This document shows, one piece after another, positions 11,208 to 23,043 of a stretch of 64,000 bases of DNA (positions within the stretch are counted from its first letter, which is position 1; each line of letters begins with the position of its first letter). The translations under genes and the position numbers were made by a program. The notes beneath the pieces were generated by a model, which worked only from the letters and a program-made list of their open reading frames with translations, was not told the origin of the DNA and searched no databases. This DNA is from Ailanthus altissimus (taxonomy: Eukaryota > Streptophyta > Magnoliopsida > Sapindales > Simaroubaceae): NCBI GenBank assembly GCA_946807835.1, contig OX327703.1, forward strand, positions 1,309,501 to 1,373,500, in the 5' to 3' direction.

Positions 11208-14200
11208 TGACAGAACCCGACCTGAGACCCTCTACTGTAGGTTCTAGCGGCCCTGCCAGACACCTCGACGAAAATTCCTCTTTGTTTAACTGGGTGAGTT
11301 GAGAAATTTCAAGATGCGAATATCTTTTTAGTTCCTACTATTACTGAGAAAATTTGATAATATACATGAAAATGACATCTAAATTTTTAAAAAAAGACGG
11401 GCAGAGTTTCCCCTGGTTTCCTGAAAATCCAAATAAAACCTACAAAGAAATTTCATTTCTATTTCAAATATTTCTCAATACTATTAATTTGGACCTCCAG
11501 TCCTTTCCAAACCAAATCCAACACAACTCAATAGTTTCATTTAAGTCACAAAATGAACATACTTATAAAAAGTAAAAGCGATCGTCATAATATCGAAATC
11601 TCTTCTTGTTGGTTCAAAACATGTATACAAATATACGTGCCAACAACTACTATGTAGAAAGTAAAAGGTGCTATTTACATATTTACATATACAGAAATGA
11701 TCTTCAGATTTGGCCCATTACTCAGCAATAGGAGAATCAGCAGCTTGCATACCGAGACCTGCACCTGAGAAGGGGGTTTAGAAAATACAAAACACAAAAC
11801 GAGTGAGCTAAAAGAGCTCAGTGAGTGTAATTAAGATTTCAAATAAAAATAATATTATGCATAGATAATAAATTCTAAGTACATGTATAAATCATATTTC
11901 TAAAACTGATGTAAAGCTGTAAAATGGTTTCTAACATCATATACTGATAAAATCTTGCCGAACGGGTTTTATCTACATTTTTGGAAAACACAACAACTAC
12001 CATGAGCATATAAATGCATAAAATGCTATCGGTAAATCGAAAACTAATAAAGTCCTCGCTTGGCCATTTTCTTTCTAAACTGTACCAATGGTAACCCTAA
12101 AGCTCTATACTCATGCAGCGACTCAACTAGCACTATACACGTGAGTAAGTCACGGGGCACCTCATCTAGTAGCACCCACAGTGACATCTCAAGACATCTC
12201 ACTAGCTATGCAGCGGAATCCTACATCGCATACATATAGCGAGACAATACCCCATACACATAAAGCGACTCACATGACTCGACATCCCGACTTTTCGGAG
12301 TTAATGACATACCCCCCATGACCTGCCCATGTGCACGGGATATACCGACTGGGTCTAATACAATCACCACCACTATAATATGAGGGTACCAATGGCCTTT
12401 AAAACGGATGCAGTAATTTAAAACTGTTTCTTAAACCAAATATGTAAAAGTATAACTATGAATATATATCAAGATCATAAATCATGTTTATGCATTAAAA
12501 GCACATAAAACATGCATTTTCATTATGCGGAAACATAATAAACGGAAAATAAAAGAAAGGACAGATTTTCACTTATAAACTGTCCTTCGCTAAAGTTTCT
12601 TTCTGGGCTTGTACTTTCACCGGTTTTGCCCTTCGGTACCTGCAAAGCATAAATTACGCTTTAACGCCTCTTAAAAGGCAAAATTACCAAAATACCCCTA
12701 GTGCACATTTTCAGCCATCACCCAAAATTCCTTTCTAAATTTACAATTCTTCCCCCAACAATCTCCATTTATGCACAAACTAACATTTTTTTATCAAAGG
12801 GGTCCATAATCCCTTATAATTTTCTTTGGACATAATTACCCTTAATCTTTATCATAAATGACCATTATGTCCCATATCCAAATTTTGATTTCCACCCATC
12901 AAAACTCATCTTAAGGGTCCTAAAATTCATTCTTAACCCTTAATTTTAACTAATTACACTTGTACCACTAAAAATCCCAAAATGGCCAAAATGACCCAAA
13001 TGAAATTTTTACCAATTTTCAAATTTCTTCTTACCTATGGTCTTATCTACTCTCCAATTTCATTCTAATGCCCTAAATTTAATCAATTGAAGTCCAATTA
13101 TACAAAAACCCTAATTTACTATTCTAGGGTTTGGAATTCTCACATTTTAAATCAAATTTACCTTTAATCCACCCTTGAATCTTGCTTAGGCACTTGGAAA
13201 CAACTTGAATTTGGTGTGGATTCCTTGATTTAGCTTAGAAACTTCATGGGTATCACTGTTCATCTCCTTCCTCTCTTCATTTTCGAAATTCTCTCTCTCT
13301 CTCTTTGTTTTCTTTTTTTTTTCTTTTTTCTTAACAATTCTTGAAAAAACACTTGGCCTCTATATATAAACCTAAAATTTGCATAATGGCTCTCCAAGAC
13401 ATGCCTAATTGCCATTTAGTCCTCCAATTAAAATCATTTGATTGGTGGCCCATAATTTAATAAATATTACTAATAACTAATAAAATATAATATAATATAA
13501 TAGACTAATATATGCAATTTTCTCAATTTGATTGGTCCATATGTCTTAAAATACACATACTTATCCAACAAAAATAGCTTGCTTAGGGTGTGATGCCTAC
13601 ACCAAAAATTATTGGTACAAATATTAAATTTTCACTACTTAGTCAACCGAAAAAATTCTAAAAATATTCGGTGAACACCCAATGTCCAAATTGACTATGA
13701 AATTTCTCAATTGGGTCTATTACGGCTCACGTAAACACTTAAAAAAAATTTCCAAGAAGGATCGAATTCTAAAACTTCTACGGTTCCCTACTTGTCAAAT
13801 ACCAAAATTCTAGGTGTCACGCCCCAGACCCAAAAGATCTGACACATGACGTCACTTACATTCATTCAATAATACTTAAACATTCATTTTAATTTCTTTC
13901 AGAATTATAGCAATTGAATTATGACTGGGACAATTAGTAAACCGGAGATATGCAGAGTTTTCTCAGAGATTAACACTCTACTACATCACCAGTAGCAACT
14001 TTGTTACCGGAAGCCCAGAATATATTCATTACAAATTCTTACTTAAAATCAATCCATTACTACACTTGGTGAAACTTAAACTAAGTCCAACTACACACAA
14101 TAAAATAATACATAGGTATTTATTCACTAGGGACAAATCAAATATCTTATCCCACGTGTCCCCAAATGAAACACTTAGCAACCTAGCAACTTAGAGAACC

Positions 14201-16558
14201 CAAGGAATAGCAGAAGCCTTGCCAAATCCGCTAAGCACACATGTACCTTATTTTTCTGAAATCACCATAAACTATAATGAGTATAAAACTCAGTAAGCAT
14301 ACTAGTTTTTCATATATCAAATACAAATACATATATGTACACAATGCATATGTATGATATGCTGTGATCAATCAAAATCATAATCTTATCAAATCACATA
14401 TCATGTAAGCGCTTACACATTCTTTCAAAACACATAATAAGAATACCATCACTCAACTACTACTTAGTAGGACTTATATATCACATATCACATAATGAGC
14501 CAAATGTCACTCGTAGGTGACATACCGTATGAGAGGAATAGTACAAGTGAGGCCTTTAAATTACACATATATAATGCTCATGCCCGAAGGTAAAAGCCAA
14601 ACCCTCACCCTGATCATCGGTGAGTCCTCTCACATGCACCAATATGCCACCACACGAATGTGATGACTCACTCTTCCTTTAGGTACCAATAGGATCCTCC
14701 CTACATACGGAACACATAACATATACCAATCCCGAAGGAAAGGCCACACATAAAGGCTCCACAAATCACATAAAATGCCTACTAAGTTAACAGTGAGTTC
14801 AAGTACCCTCAAAACACAAAATATTTCTCATGGACATATTACACTTCAAAAGCTTTCTTTGTTAAACATATTTTATTTTGAAAGCTCACTTTCAAAAACA
14901 CATGTATGTCATGTATGTCTATGCTCACATTCATAAATACATATCTTTACATTTCATATCAAAATATACTTTGACATAAGATAAACATATTCCTAACTAC
15001 ATTTACAAAATCATACAAAACAATTACTACGTTTATTGTGATTTCAGTAAAAAGTCTAGTATACTTACCTCTTAACACTTTCAGCCACAAGGCTTAAATC
15101 TCCTTAACCTATCAATGGAGATTAATCCTTTCATAAGCCTCACAATTCACACAAAATACTTTAAATAGCTTACAAAATTATACACAATTCATTTATTACA
15201 TCAAATTGGTCTAAATACTTAGTTTCTCAAAACCTGTCATTCTGACCACTTACACTTAACAAAATTTTCTAATACATCAAATGATGTCCAATTACTCCAA
15301 AATAAGAATATATCATTCTTGACTCATATATCCTTCTTATATATGAATATTATATCAAAATTCCTACACAATCCATTCCATACATACCATCGAATCCAAA
15401 CTACTAACCTGACAAGATCAAGATACTTACTAAACAGTATTCAATCTCCCAATTTTATAAAATCATATACTAACTCAAAAATTATAAATAATTACTCCTA
15501 ACACATATCTCAATCCATGATAAATATTTCACTTCCAAATCACTGCCAAAAATATTTTAAAACTATTTTATTCTATAGCTTTAAAAATCTGTTAATCAAA
15601 TACTGTAATGAGCGGATATACTTTAGAAAATCATAACATTTCAACCACATTGATCTAAATTCTCAATTTCGAGTATATCATATTAGACATATAAACTTAT
15701 CATATTCCATAATTTTGTAATTTTTGAAGATCATTCAGTACGACAAACATTGTTCGTCACTGTAATATACTGTTCACATAGGAAATTTCCAGAATTTCAG
15801 GGTCATTTTGGTAAATTCACAAAAAATGAAATTTCTGGAATTTTGAATCGATTCAAAGTCTCAGATGATATTAAACATGTCTAATTTCATATACTCAAAA
15901 TTCAAAACTAGAATCGAATCACAACAATTTATAAAATTCTTGGATCAAGAGACTATCAAGCAGAAATTCCACAATTTATCATGATTTATCAAGCTATCTT
16001 ATAGATCATCATCAATTCTCAAACTATCATACGAAATACACATCAAATACTCAATTATACATATTTCCAGAAATCAAAACTTAAAGAAATTAACTTAATT
16101 AACACCAATAAATTGAGAAATAGTTGTAATATACCTCTTAAGATCCAAAATTCCAATTTCTTCTTCTTTTTCTTCTCCTTCTTCTGTTTCTCTCCCCTCT
16201 TTTTCTCTCTTCTCTCTCTCTAAAAGAGGTAGCTAGACCAAAATGAGAGAAATAGGGTTTTAAAAGTGTATTTTTATACTAAGTGGCTAATTTTTGGTAT
16301 TTACAAATTTACCCCTAAAACTTTCAAAGTATTACAATTTGGTCCCTAAAATAAATCTAAAGTCTTGCAATTAAACCCAATGCTAATAGTATCACCTTAA
16401 CCTATATAAACACTACTAATAACAATATATAAATCAAGTATCACCAACATACAAATAAAATACGTATATTTATACATTTATAAATACTTATTCTTACCAG
16501 TCGTGGATACTGGTTACTACACTAGGTATCTGACTATTCATGAGAAATGGGCATTACA
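11208..16558 (-). mobile_element. Solo LTR of gypsy-G family, interrupted
   Basis: Read on the minus strand it begins TGTAATGCCC at 16558 and ends GGTTCTGTCA at 11208. Perfect 5-bp target duplications CGTAT (11203-11207, 16559-16563) flank it. Its two parts, without the nested LTR, total about 2.64 kb. They match the gypsy-G LTR at 57495-60289, for example the block starting TAGAATTTTGGTATTTGACAA next to the nested insertion and the GC-rich block at 12110-12360. A CT dinucleotide run at 13291-13310 corresponds to the GA run of the gypsy-G LTR. No internal coding region is present. Confidence 0.93.
13815..16521 (-). mobile_element. Solo LTR of gypsy-H family (innermost insertion)
   Basis: The ends TGTCACGCCCC at 13815 and GGTTACTACA at 16521 are flanked by perfect target duplications CTAGG (13810-13814, 16522-16526). 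Length is 2707 bp. It is built like the gypsy-G LTR when read on the minus strand: a TATA-like segment near 16270, then a purine-rich leader (the CT/TTC-rich stretch at 16150-16225), and a GC-richer block near 14500-14780. It is too diverged to call the same family. As the innermost element it is the youngest insertion of this nest. No internal coding sequence is present. Confidence 0.9.
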
Positions 16559-17573
16559 CGTATAATCCTTCTGTCATCATATCCTGGATGAACGGGATAT
16601 AGATCATTACCGTCAAATTCTGATAATTTCATCAATTACTTTATCTTCAGATTGGTATCTTAATAAATAATATATGCAAACACTTTTGCTATAATGTTCG
16701 AACCTGTAGGAAACTCTTTTCCCAGGTTTATTGCTTACGGCCATGAGACTATACAAGATACAATCTCGAAGTTTGGATATACAACCTATCTATGTGAGCT
16801 GACGGATCCCATATCTACGCATACCGAACTCCATGAGCATCGGACCATACCCAGTGACACGTAGAGGTCAAACCATGAAAGGTCTCTGACATACGTGGAA
16901 CCAAAATATGGTGGATCTCCCACAAGCTCATCGTGGCGCTCAGGCCGAAGGACCACAAATACTACTCAACTCGAGAGGACATTCCTTTGACATTTTCATA
17001 GGATATCTATTGGGGTCCTCGTGAGTCTGTTCAATATCCAGTCTTAACTGAATACATGTATGTCTATATGAGCTTTAACCAAGCTCATGGTTAACTAAGA
17101 ATAATCATCTGTACAATACAGATATAGACATACACTAATCTATGTAATTGTGTTTCACCGATAGACCCTTATTGGTGAATATAGATCAGGAACTCTTTAT
17201 TTGAGAAGATACTTACATAATGACATTTCTTAGTCCCTATTGCAACTCTTTGCAACTATGTCATTACTAGTAGATTCTCAGGTCTTTGTCACATTATAGA
17301 TAAGGTTCTAACTATTTAGTTCTCGCCGTCTATTATAACCTGCTAACTCTTAGCATTTATAACTATCAACTTTACTAACTCTTAGCTTTTGTCTAAACTC
17401 TTTTAAACTAAATCTGAACTTATTCAGATCATTCATTGTCTGTAATGTTAAAAGCTTAAGTACCATTTAATAAAGGTTATTAGCGATATAATAAAATATT
17501 CATTGTATAAATATTACAAAATAAATATTCATACAAATAGGGATAGCACGTAAGCACAAACCCTAACAGTTTC

Positions 17574-19032
17574 AATCCTTACAAACAACCAAAAACATTG
17601 TTCCCAGTTAGGCATTTTTTTAAAACTATTCCATCAACTGCAATAAGTAGTCTGATGAATGACTGGAACCTTCTAATACTTTGTGCAAGTGCCACAAAGA
17701 AATATTTGAAAGGCTTGCAATCATCAATCTCTAAATGCGTGACTGCACCTGAGTTCTATTGTTCCAACATATTACAGTATACAGGAAGTAATTTATATGA
17801 AGCCTCTGGAGTACCACGTATCAACCTCAATGCATGCTTCTTAGATCGCCAAGCAGTGAGGTAAGTTATCTTTACATCAAACTCCTCACGTATGTCTGTT
17901 TAGATTTTATTTGGTCTATAAAGTTGACTCACAATTGCAAACTTATTATTTATGAATTTATCAATAATCCGAGACTTTACTTGTCGATGACCATCGCGCA
18001 ATCGATCTAATTGGCATACATGATCTAAATCAATTCTACGCATAATGAAATGCTTCCTTGCATCTATCAACACTGCATGTAATCGCTATCGACATCTATC
18101 ATCGTCACATTTTACCTCAAAATGATCTTTGGTTGACCTTGAGACTTTAAAGCTCCAATTATCCTTAAGTGCTAGCATACTAATAGCCTGGTGAAGTTCG
18201 TCTTTGCTATCAAACAACTTTCCTATAAACACATCGCCAATTCTACTACTCGATATCTTATTCGATATGCCCAAGTCTAATGCTAGTATTGGAGGCATAA
18301 ACGTAAATGCTTTTTCAGCTTCATAAAAATCTACTCTTCTAGCTTCAACATTTAGGGAGCTCGTTGAAACATAACAATGTCCGCCTTCTAATACAACATC
18401 TCCTTCCACATTATCAATATTTCCAACATTATCACAGCTCCCTTCCACATCCCCAACATTTATAACATCACCACAGTCCTCTTCCACATCCCTAACATTT
18501 TCAATGTCATCACAATTATAGTGTGCATAGGTTAGGTCTTTATTGAATGGTATAGGGGAAATATTATGATACTCATTTATTGTGTTTGAGAGATCCACTG
18601 TTGGAATTGATGGAAATGTATGGCTCACTTGGTTGTTACCACTAGCTAAAATAAAATGAGTATGAATCGATGGTGGGTTTTGATTAGAGGTTGTACATCA
18701 TCTTCATAAATAGGAGCTTTAGGATCCACTATTACACATTAAGGACAGTACGATCTTCTGTTGGCGCTAAAAAAGAATCGAACATCACTGTTATTTCTAA
18801 TCTCAATAGGTTTTAAGTTATACCTCAATGCATAAATTTTGATTTTCAAAGTCATCTTATAGTTCACATTGACAACTCCCAAGGTATAGAATATTGTATT
18901 CAAAAGATCTCCAAATTTAATATCATTTGGAACCAAAATCCCAAAATTACTATAATCAACATAACTCTCTTCCCTATCATTAGAACTCTCCCACTTGCCT
19001 CCAAAATAAATAACAATTGTATCATACTCCAT
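17574..19032 (-). pseudogene. MULE transposase, N-terminal half
   Basis: Starting at the Met at 19032 (MEYDTIVIYFGGKW), this reads as the N-terminal region of MuDR-type transposases, ending in FFSANRRSYCP and a stop at 18739. The next frame (18628-18086) is rich in Asp/Glu, Asn and Val. It then gives the MuDR DNA-binding domain signature IGKLFDSKDELHQAI, NWSFKVSRSTKDHFEVKC and CDDDRC. Beyond a stop the frame continues with LTAWRSKKHALRLI, EASYKLLPVYCNMLEQ, and AVDGIVLKKCLTGNN, the start of the catalytic core with its first acidic residue in VDG. It breaks at the GTTTC target duplication of the solo LTR and resumes at 10037. At least four stops are present. Confidence 0.88.
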
Positions 19033-19194
19033 AAGACCTTAAAAGAAAAAAAAATATTAAACATAAACCCCAAAATAAATTAAAATAAATTGGGAAAATC
19101 GTGCCATATTGCAATATCTAAAAATAAAAAAAATCCACATAAAAAATATTATTAAATGAAAAAGACACAATTAAAATAATTTTTAAAATAATAA

Positions 19195-19939
19195 AAACTT
19201 ACATGGCACCACGTGGCAGCATATGATGGTGCCACGTGGCACAAAATAATGCAGCATCGTAGATATTGTCCATGATGCCACAACGAGATGAGTGCATCTT
19301 GGGGCCATCTCGATCTCGACATGGCCCATAATGTGCTCAATAAGCGCATATCGAGGGCCATCTTGGCGAGATTTTTAAAATCAGAAGACGATGAGGTACC
19401 GCACTGGCTGCCATCTAGTTTCAGCCAAGCACACAAAAAAATTAGGCAAAAGATTACCTCGAGATTTTTGAAACCAGAAGGCAATGAGGCGCTGCACTGG
19501 CTGTCGTTTGATTTTAGCCAAACACACAAAAAGTCATATTTTATTGCTATATTTTAACATTATTTTATATCATTCTAACTAATTTTTCATGTTTAATTCA
19601 TCAATGACATCTATTTCTACCTTTAAATTTAATTTTTTACTAATTTTTAATGAATATTAAATTTTTTAAAAAGTTTAAAAAAATTTATGAGAATTGAATA
19701 TTTTCTTGATTTAAAATGATAAATATGTTCAGCATCACTCAATTTACGCAATGACAACTTAAAAAATGTCGGTTTAATAATATGATTCTTGGTTCGTTAG
19801 AAAGACAAAAGAGAAGACTTAAAGTTTTCCTTTAAGGTATGAATATCTTGTTACAAGATATTTGGCTAATAAAAATATGAATTAAAAGTTGGTTAAAAAA
19901 ATAATAACAAAATTTAAGGGTTATTTATAAAATTTTCCC
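19195..19939. repeat. Right terminal inverted repeat of MULE
   Basis: This is the inverted partner of 5749-6415 and somewhat longer because of indels, including an AAGATATTCATACC segment absent on the left. It carries two CACGTG palindromes at 19210-19215 and 19233-19238, mirroring those of the left TIR. The open frames at 19152-19557 on both strands lie wholly in the TIR and show no domain. Confidence 0.9.
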
Positions 19940-19948
19940 AAAGAAAAA

Positions 19949-20195
19949 ACAAACAAAATTTGTCCCGGATCCACCACTTCTATGGAGAAATCGTCGTACG
20001 TTTGCCATATCTTCCTCATGTTTTTATGAAGGCATCCCGATTTACTAGACGTGAGAACATAACCTTTCCGACCAGAGATCGAGATATTCTTTTTGCCCCC
20101 GCCGTATAGACATCTTGGGCCACCATGCACACTGGCAGTTTCTCATCATCAAGTGACAAGCTTTCATATTGTGCTATAATGGTATTAAAATCCAT
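19949..20195 (-). pseudogene. LINE ORF1 N-terminus (DUF4283)
   Basis: The start is the ATG at 20193-20195, chosen because the frame begins MDFNTIIAQYESLSLDDE, which resembles the N-terminus of plant LINE ORF1 proteins. It goes on through AGAKRISRSLVGKVMFSRLVNRDAFIK, the first part of DUF4283. After a one-base shift it reads MRKIWQTYDDFSIEVVDPGQILFVFS, then enters the MULE target duplication. The domain resumes at 5739 on the same strand. The protein would bind LINE RNA in a ribonucleoprotein. Confidence 0.87.
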
Positions 20196-21929
20196 TAGTG
20201 GGAATCAGAGACTATATTAAACCACGTTGCAATCCGTAAGGAACTGGAAGAACTCAAAATCTGGTAGCTGTCTCTCAAAAGCGGCAAGAAAACAATAGAA
20301 ACCCTAAAATTCTGCCCGAGGAGGGACTAATATCATATGAATTATTTAATTTTAGATACTGACAATCTAAGATACATATTCCAAAAATAATAATAATAAT
20401 AATTTTTGTGAAGCATAAATATTTATCAACGTTTAATATGTAATTATATGAAATTAATATCGTTTAATATGTAATTATATGAAATTAATATCATAATGTT
20501 TTTAAAAATATATATTATATGAAATAACCTTAATTATATTATGAAAATAATTAATAATATTGTATTGCAGTGTCTTTTTTTTTGTTATTGAATCCTGAAT
20601 AGAGCTGAATATCTGAATCTGAATGACATGTTTGTTGTTTTATTAATTTCTGAATATAAGAGATAAGTTTTTTTTTTATAAAAAAAAACTAAAAACTTAT
20701 ACTTTTACATTTATTCCTTTATAATTTTTTAATGTTAAATTAATAAAAAATATACCTAAAATAGTATTTAATTATTTAAACTAATATTAAAATTTGATAA
20801 TATGATTTTATTTACACTATTTATGACCTATAATTTGTTTTTTCAAATTGTAAGTACGTTAAAAAACACACTAATTATAAAATTCATTGACATAATAAGT
20901 ACCTATTTTAATTTTTTCTATAAAGTACCTATTTTAAATTAATGGTATTTGATAAGAAATAAAAGATATGGGGTTTTATATAAATAGAGATGTAATATAT
21001 CAAATAGATAAATTCTTAAGAAATAAATTAATAATACCATTTGAGCGTTTTACATCCAGCCAAAAGGCTTTTTTTTTGGTTTTTTTATTTGAGCCAATTG
21101 TGACCACATAATGAATATATAACTAATATAAATTATTATATTATTTTATATTTAGTATAAATGAGATATGATCTATATTTATTTTAATAGGGTCCATGTC
21201 TCTATAACAGTGCCCATTGTAACTTTAATATATCGTATATTTTGAGTAAAGTATAAAACTTGTTAGATTTTTAGTGTTTGCATCTCATGGCAGAATGAAG
21301 TCAAAGGTTCATTAGGCACTTTTTAACATTATAAAAAATCTTAGAAAGTCTAGTCTTAAGTCTGAAGAGTCGCTAATAGTATAATCAATTATATTATAAC
21401 AAAAATTATAACATGTTGTAACAACTTGTCTATTTAGGTATTAAGGATTTAACAATATGGGTAATTTTCTAGAACTTATTAAATTCTTATGGACGTGATT
21501 CAAGGAGGAATCGATTTTGTAGATATCCTAAAATGTTGGGATCTTACTCAAAGCACATTTTGTGGGGAGCAAATCAAGGCATGATTTGTTAAGGAATATA
21601 TGTAGAATATTGAAAAACAAGTAAGAGGTTGCCAAATATTTATACTTTATAAAATAATGTTAATACTTTCATGATTTCAAATTGGTTTGAAAATTATCCT
21701 TCTAAGAAAAAGATGTGATTCAGGGATTATATTAGATTTGAATTTGATTCTCAGTGCTTTAAAATAACAAGCATCATTTTCACATATATTTTTAATGTTA
21801 CAACTGACTGTTAGATTTTTAAAATTTTGAATTTAAATAAAAGAAATCTTTTTTTAAAAAGTAAAATCTGGCTTGATGTTTTCTTAAATGTATTTTATTT
21901 TATATTTAAGGCCTAATCACATTTTTAGT
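20196..21929. other. LINE 5' leader remnant and AT-rich DNA
   Basis: 20196-20340 is slightly GC-richer and contains AAACCCTAA-like sequence, as might a LINE 5' leader upstream of the ORF1 start at 20195. Beyond 20350 the DNA is AT-rich, with an AAT repeat at 20387-20402 and small duplications near 20900-20940. No coding region is recognisable up to the copia-C target duplication at 21930. Confidence 0.5.
20430..20491. repeat. Exact 31-bp tandem duplication
   Basis: Two identical 31-bp units, 20430-20460 and 20461-20491, beginning CGTTTAATATG. The lack of differences suggests a recent event in otherwise old DNA. Confidence 0.95.
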
Positions 21930-21934
21930 TTGAC

Positions 21935-22594
21935 TGATGGATAAAAATTTTAATTAGTGAAAGAATCATCATACTCAAAATCTCATGTTAAATCATAAAA
22001 CAAAAATTAAAATCGGAAGCGTACATGAATTCATGGAGATGCAAAAACTTGGGGTTAATGCCTTCTATATCTAAACTTTTGTTTTATAAGAAAAAAAGAA
22101 CTGCCGTCACTCACTGATAGGATGTGAATGAATAATACGTTATGATTTAGACTGAGGACCTCAACCTATTATTTATAGTATTTTATTTTATTTTTGGTCC
22201 ATCATAAAAAATAAAATAAAATAACTGGGTCTCTACACATTAAAGTCTATGCCATACGTGATGCCTTAAAAGCCTAATAATAAATTTTATTTGATCACTT
22301 TTAATGGGCAACAAAATAGATAACCAATAATGTACTATTAATTGATATATGTAGGCTCACTTTAATATATAATACTATTATTTATATTATTTTATTTTAT
22401 TTTTGGCCCTTCATAAAAAATAAAATAAAATAACTGGATCTCTACACATTAAAACCCATGCTATACGTGATGCCCTAAAAGCCCAATAATACATAAACTT
22501 TATTTGATCACTTTTAATGGACAACAAAATAGATAGCCAATAATGTACTATTAATTGATATATGTAGGTCCACTTTAATATATAATACCTAACA
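21935..22594 (-). mobile_element. 3' LTR of copia-C
   Basis: On the minus strand it begins TGTTAGGTATTATA at 22594 and ends near TTTTTATCCATCA at 21935. It matches the 5' LTR at 32988-33849 in order, for example around 22010-22140 against 33060-33200. It contains a tandem duplication of about 209 bp that the 5' LTR lacks. The purine-rich stretch CTCAAGTGAGAGAT (minus strand, 22595-22608) is the polypurine tract. Confidence 0.88.
22167..22586. repeat. Tandem duplication of about 209 bp in 3' LTR
   Basis: 22167-22375 and 22376-22586 are near copies. Each starts TATTATTTATA, contains TATTTTATTTTATTTTTGG and its near complement AAAAATAAAATAAAATAA as a hairpin, then the CTCTACACATTAAA block, and ends TTTAATATATAATAC. 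Only one such unit exists in the 5' LTR (33630-33845). Confidence 0.9.
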
Positions 22595-23043
22595 ATCTCT
22601 CACTTGAGCCACATATGTCACTTTATAATTAGACATGATTAAATAACTTTATGAACTCAATATTTGCTATCTTAATAAAAGATATCTCTAAACAATCTGG
22701 TCCATCAATTATACTAATATAGGATCAAAGCGGTCTTCGTTATCTTTCTTGTAACTAGACTGATCAATGGTTACATACATCAATATAATCAATGACATAG
22801 ATCAAGCATGGATGTGTAGCATGAAAATTTCATGCAACGTGATCCCTTAACATGCCCATTTTTAACTGGTCCTACTTTATAACTCATAAGAGTTTAACAA
22901 TATACTTTTAAAACTTTATGTAAAACTGCAATTGAAAGAATATAACTTTATTTCAGAGTTTTTAATAAATAAACAAAGAGTAATACTTTAGTCTGATCAG
23001 AAAATATGTCAACTGTAATTGAACATCAAGAAACAAACCTCCA

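Larger units (their letters stand above)
10043..17568 (-). mobile_element. Solo LTR of copia-B family, interrupted by nested elements
   Basis: The ends TGTTAGG and CCTAACA are flanked by perfect 5-bp target duplications GTTTC (10038-10042, 17569-17573) inside the MULE transposase. Without the nested insertion the LTR is about 2.17 kb. Read in reverse, 16560-17470 matches the copia-B LTR near 41040-41500, including the stretch around the ATCCGTCAGC block. No internal retrotransposon sequence is present, so this is a solo LTR left by recombination between the two LTRs. Around 10600-10830 it contains an array of AACTATAGTTAA-like palindromes. Confidence 0.93.
5749..19939 (-). mobile_element. Long-TIR Mutator-like element with DUF1985 gene
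   Basis: The element starts GGAAAAC at 5749 and ends with the complement of GGGAAAAT at 19939. A perfect 9-bp target duplication AAAGAAAAA (5740-5748, 19940-19948) flanks it, the size typical of Mutator elements. The two ends are inverted copies of each other for about 670-740 bp. Without the nested 7.5-kb insertion it is about 6.66 kb. It carries a plus-strand DUF1985/Ulp1-like gene (6890-9330) and a minus-strand MuDR-type transposase (19032 to about 9420). The gene pair resembles Ulp1-carrying MULEs of the Kaonashi type known from plants. It is inserted in a LINE ORF1, and the reading on both sides of the TSD confirms the join. Both genes are broken, so it is now inactive. Confidence 0.93.

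Noticed and set aside
19152..19557. Overlapping open frames of 125 and 89 residues on opposite strands
   Set aside because: They lie wholly in the MULE right TIR and match its non-coding partner at 5749-6415.
5415..20195. Twin-priming inversion as the reason for split LINE ORF1
   Set aside because: Twin priming inverts the 5' end next to the rest of the same LINE; here the halves are over 35 kb apart with other elements between, so a chromosomal inversion fits better.
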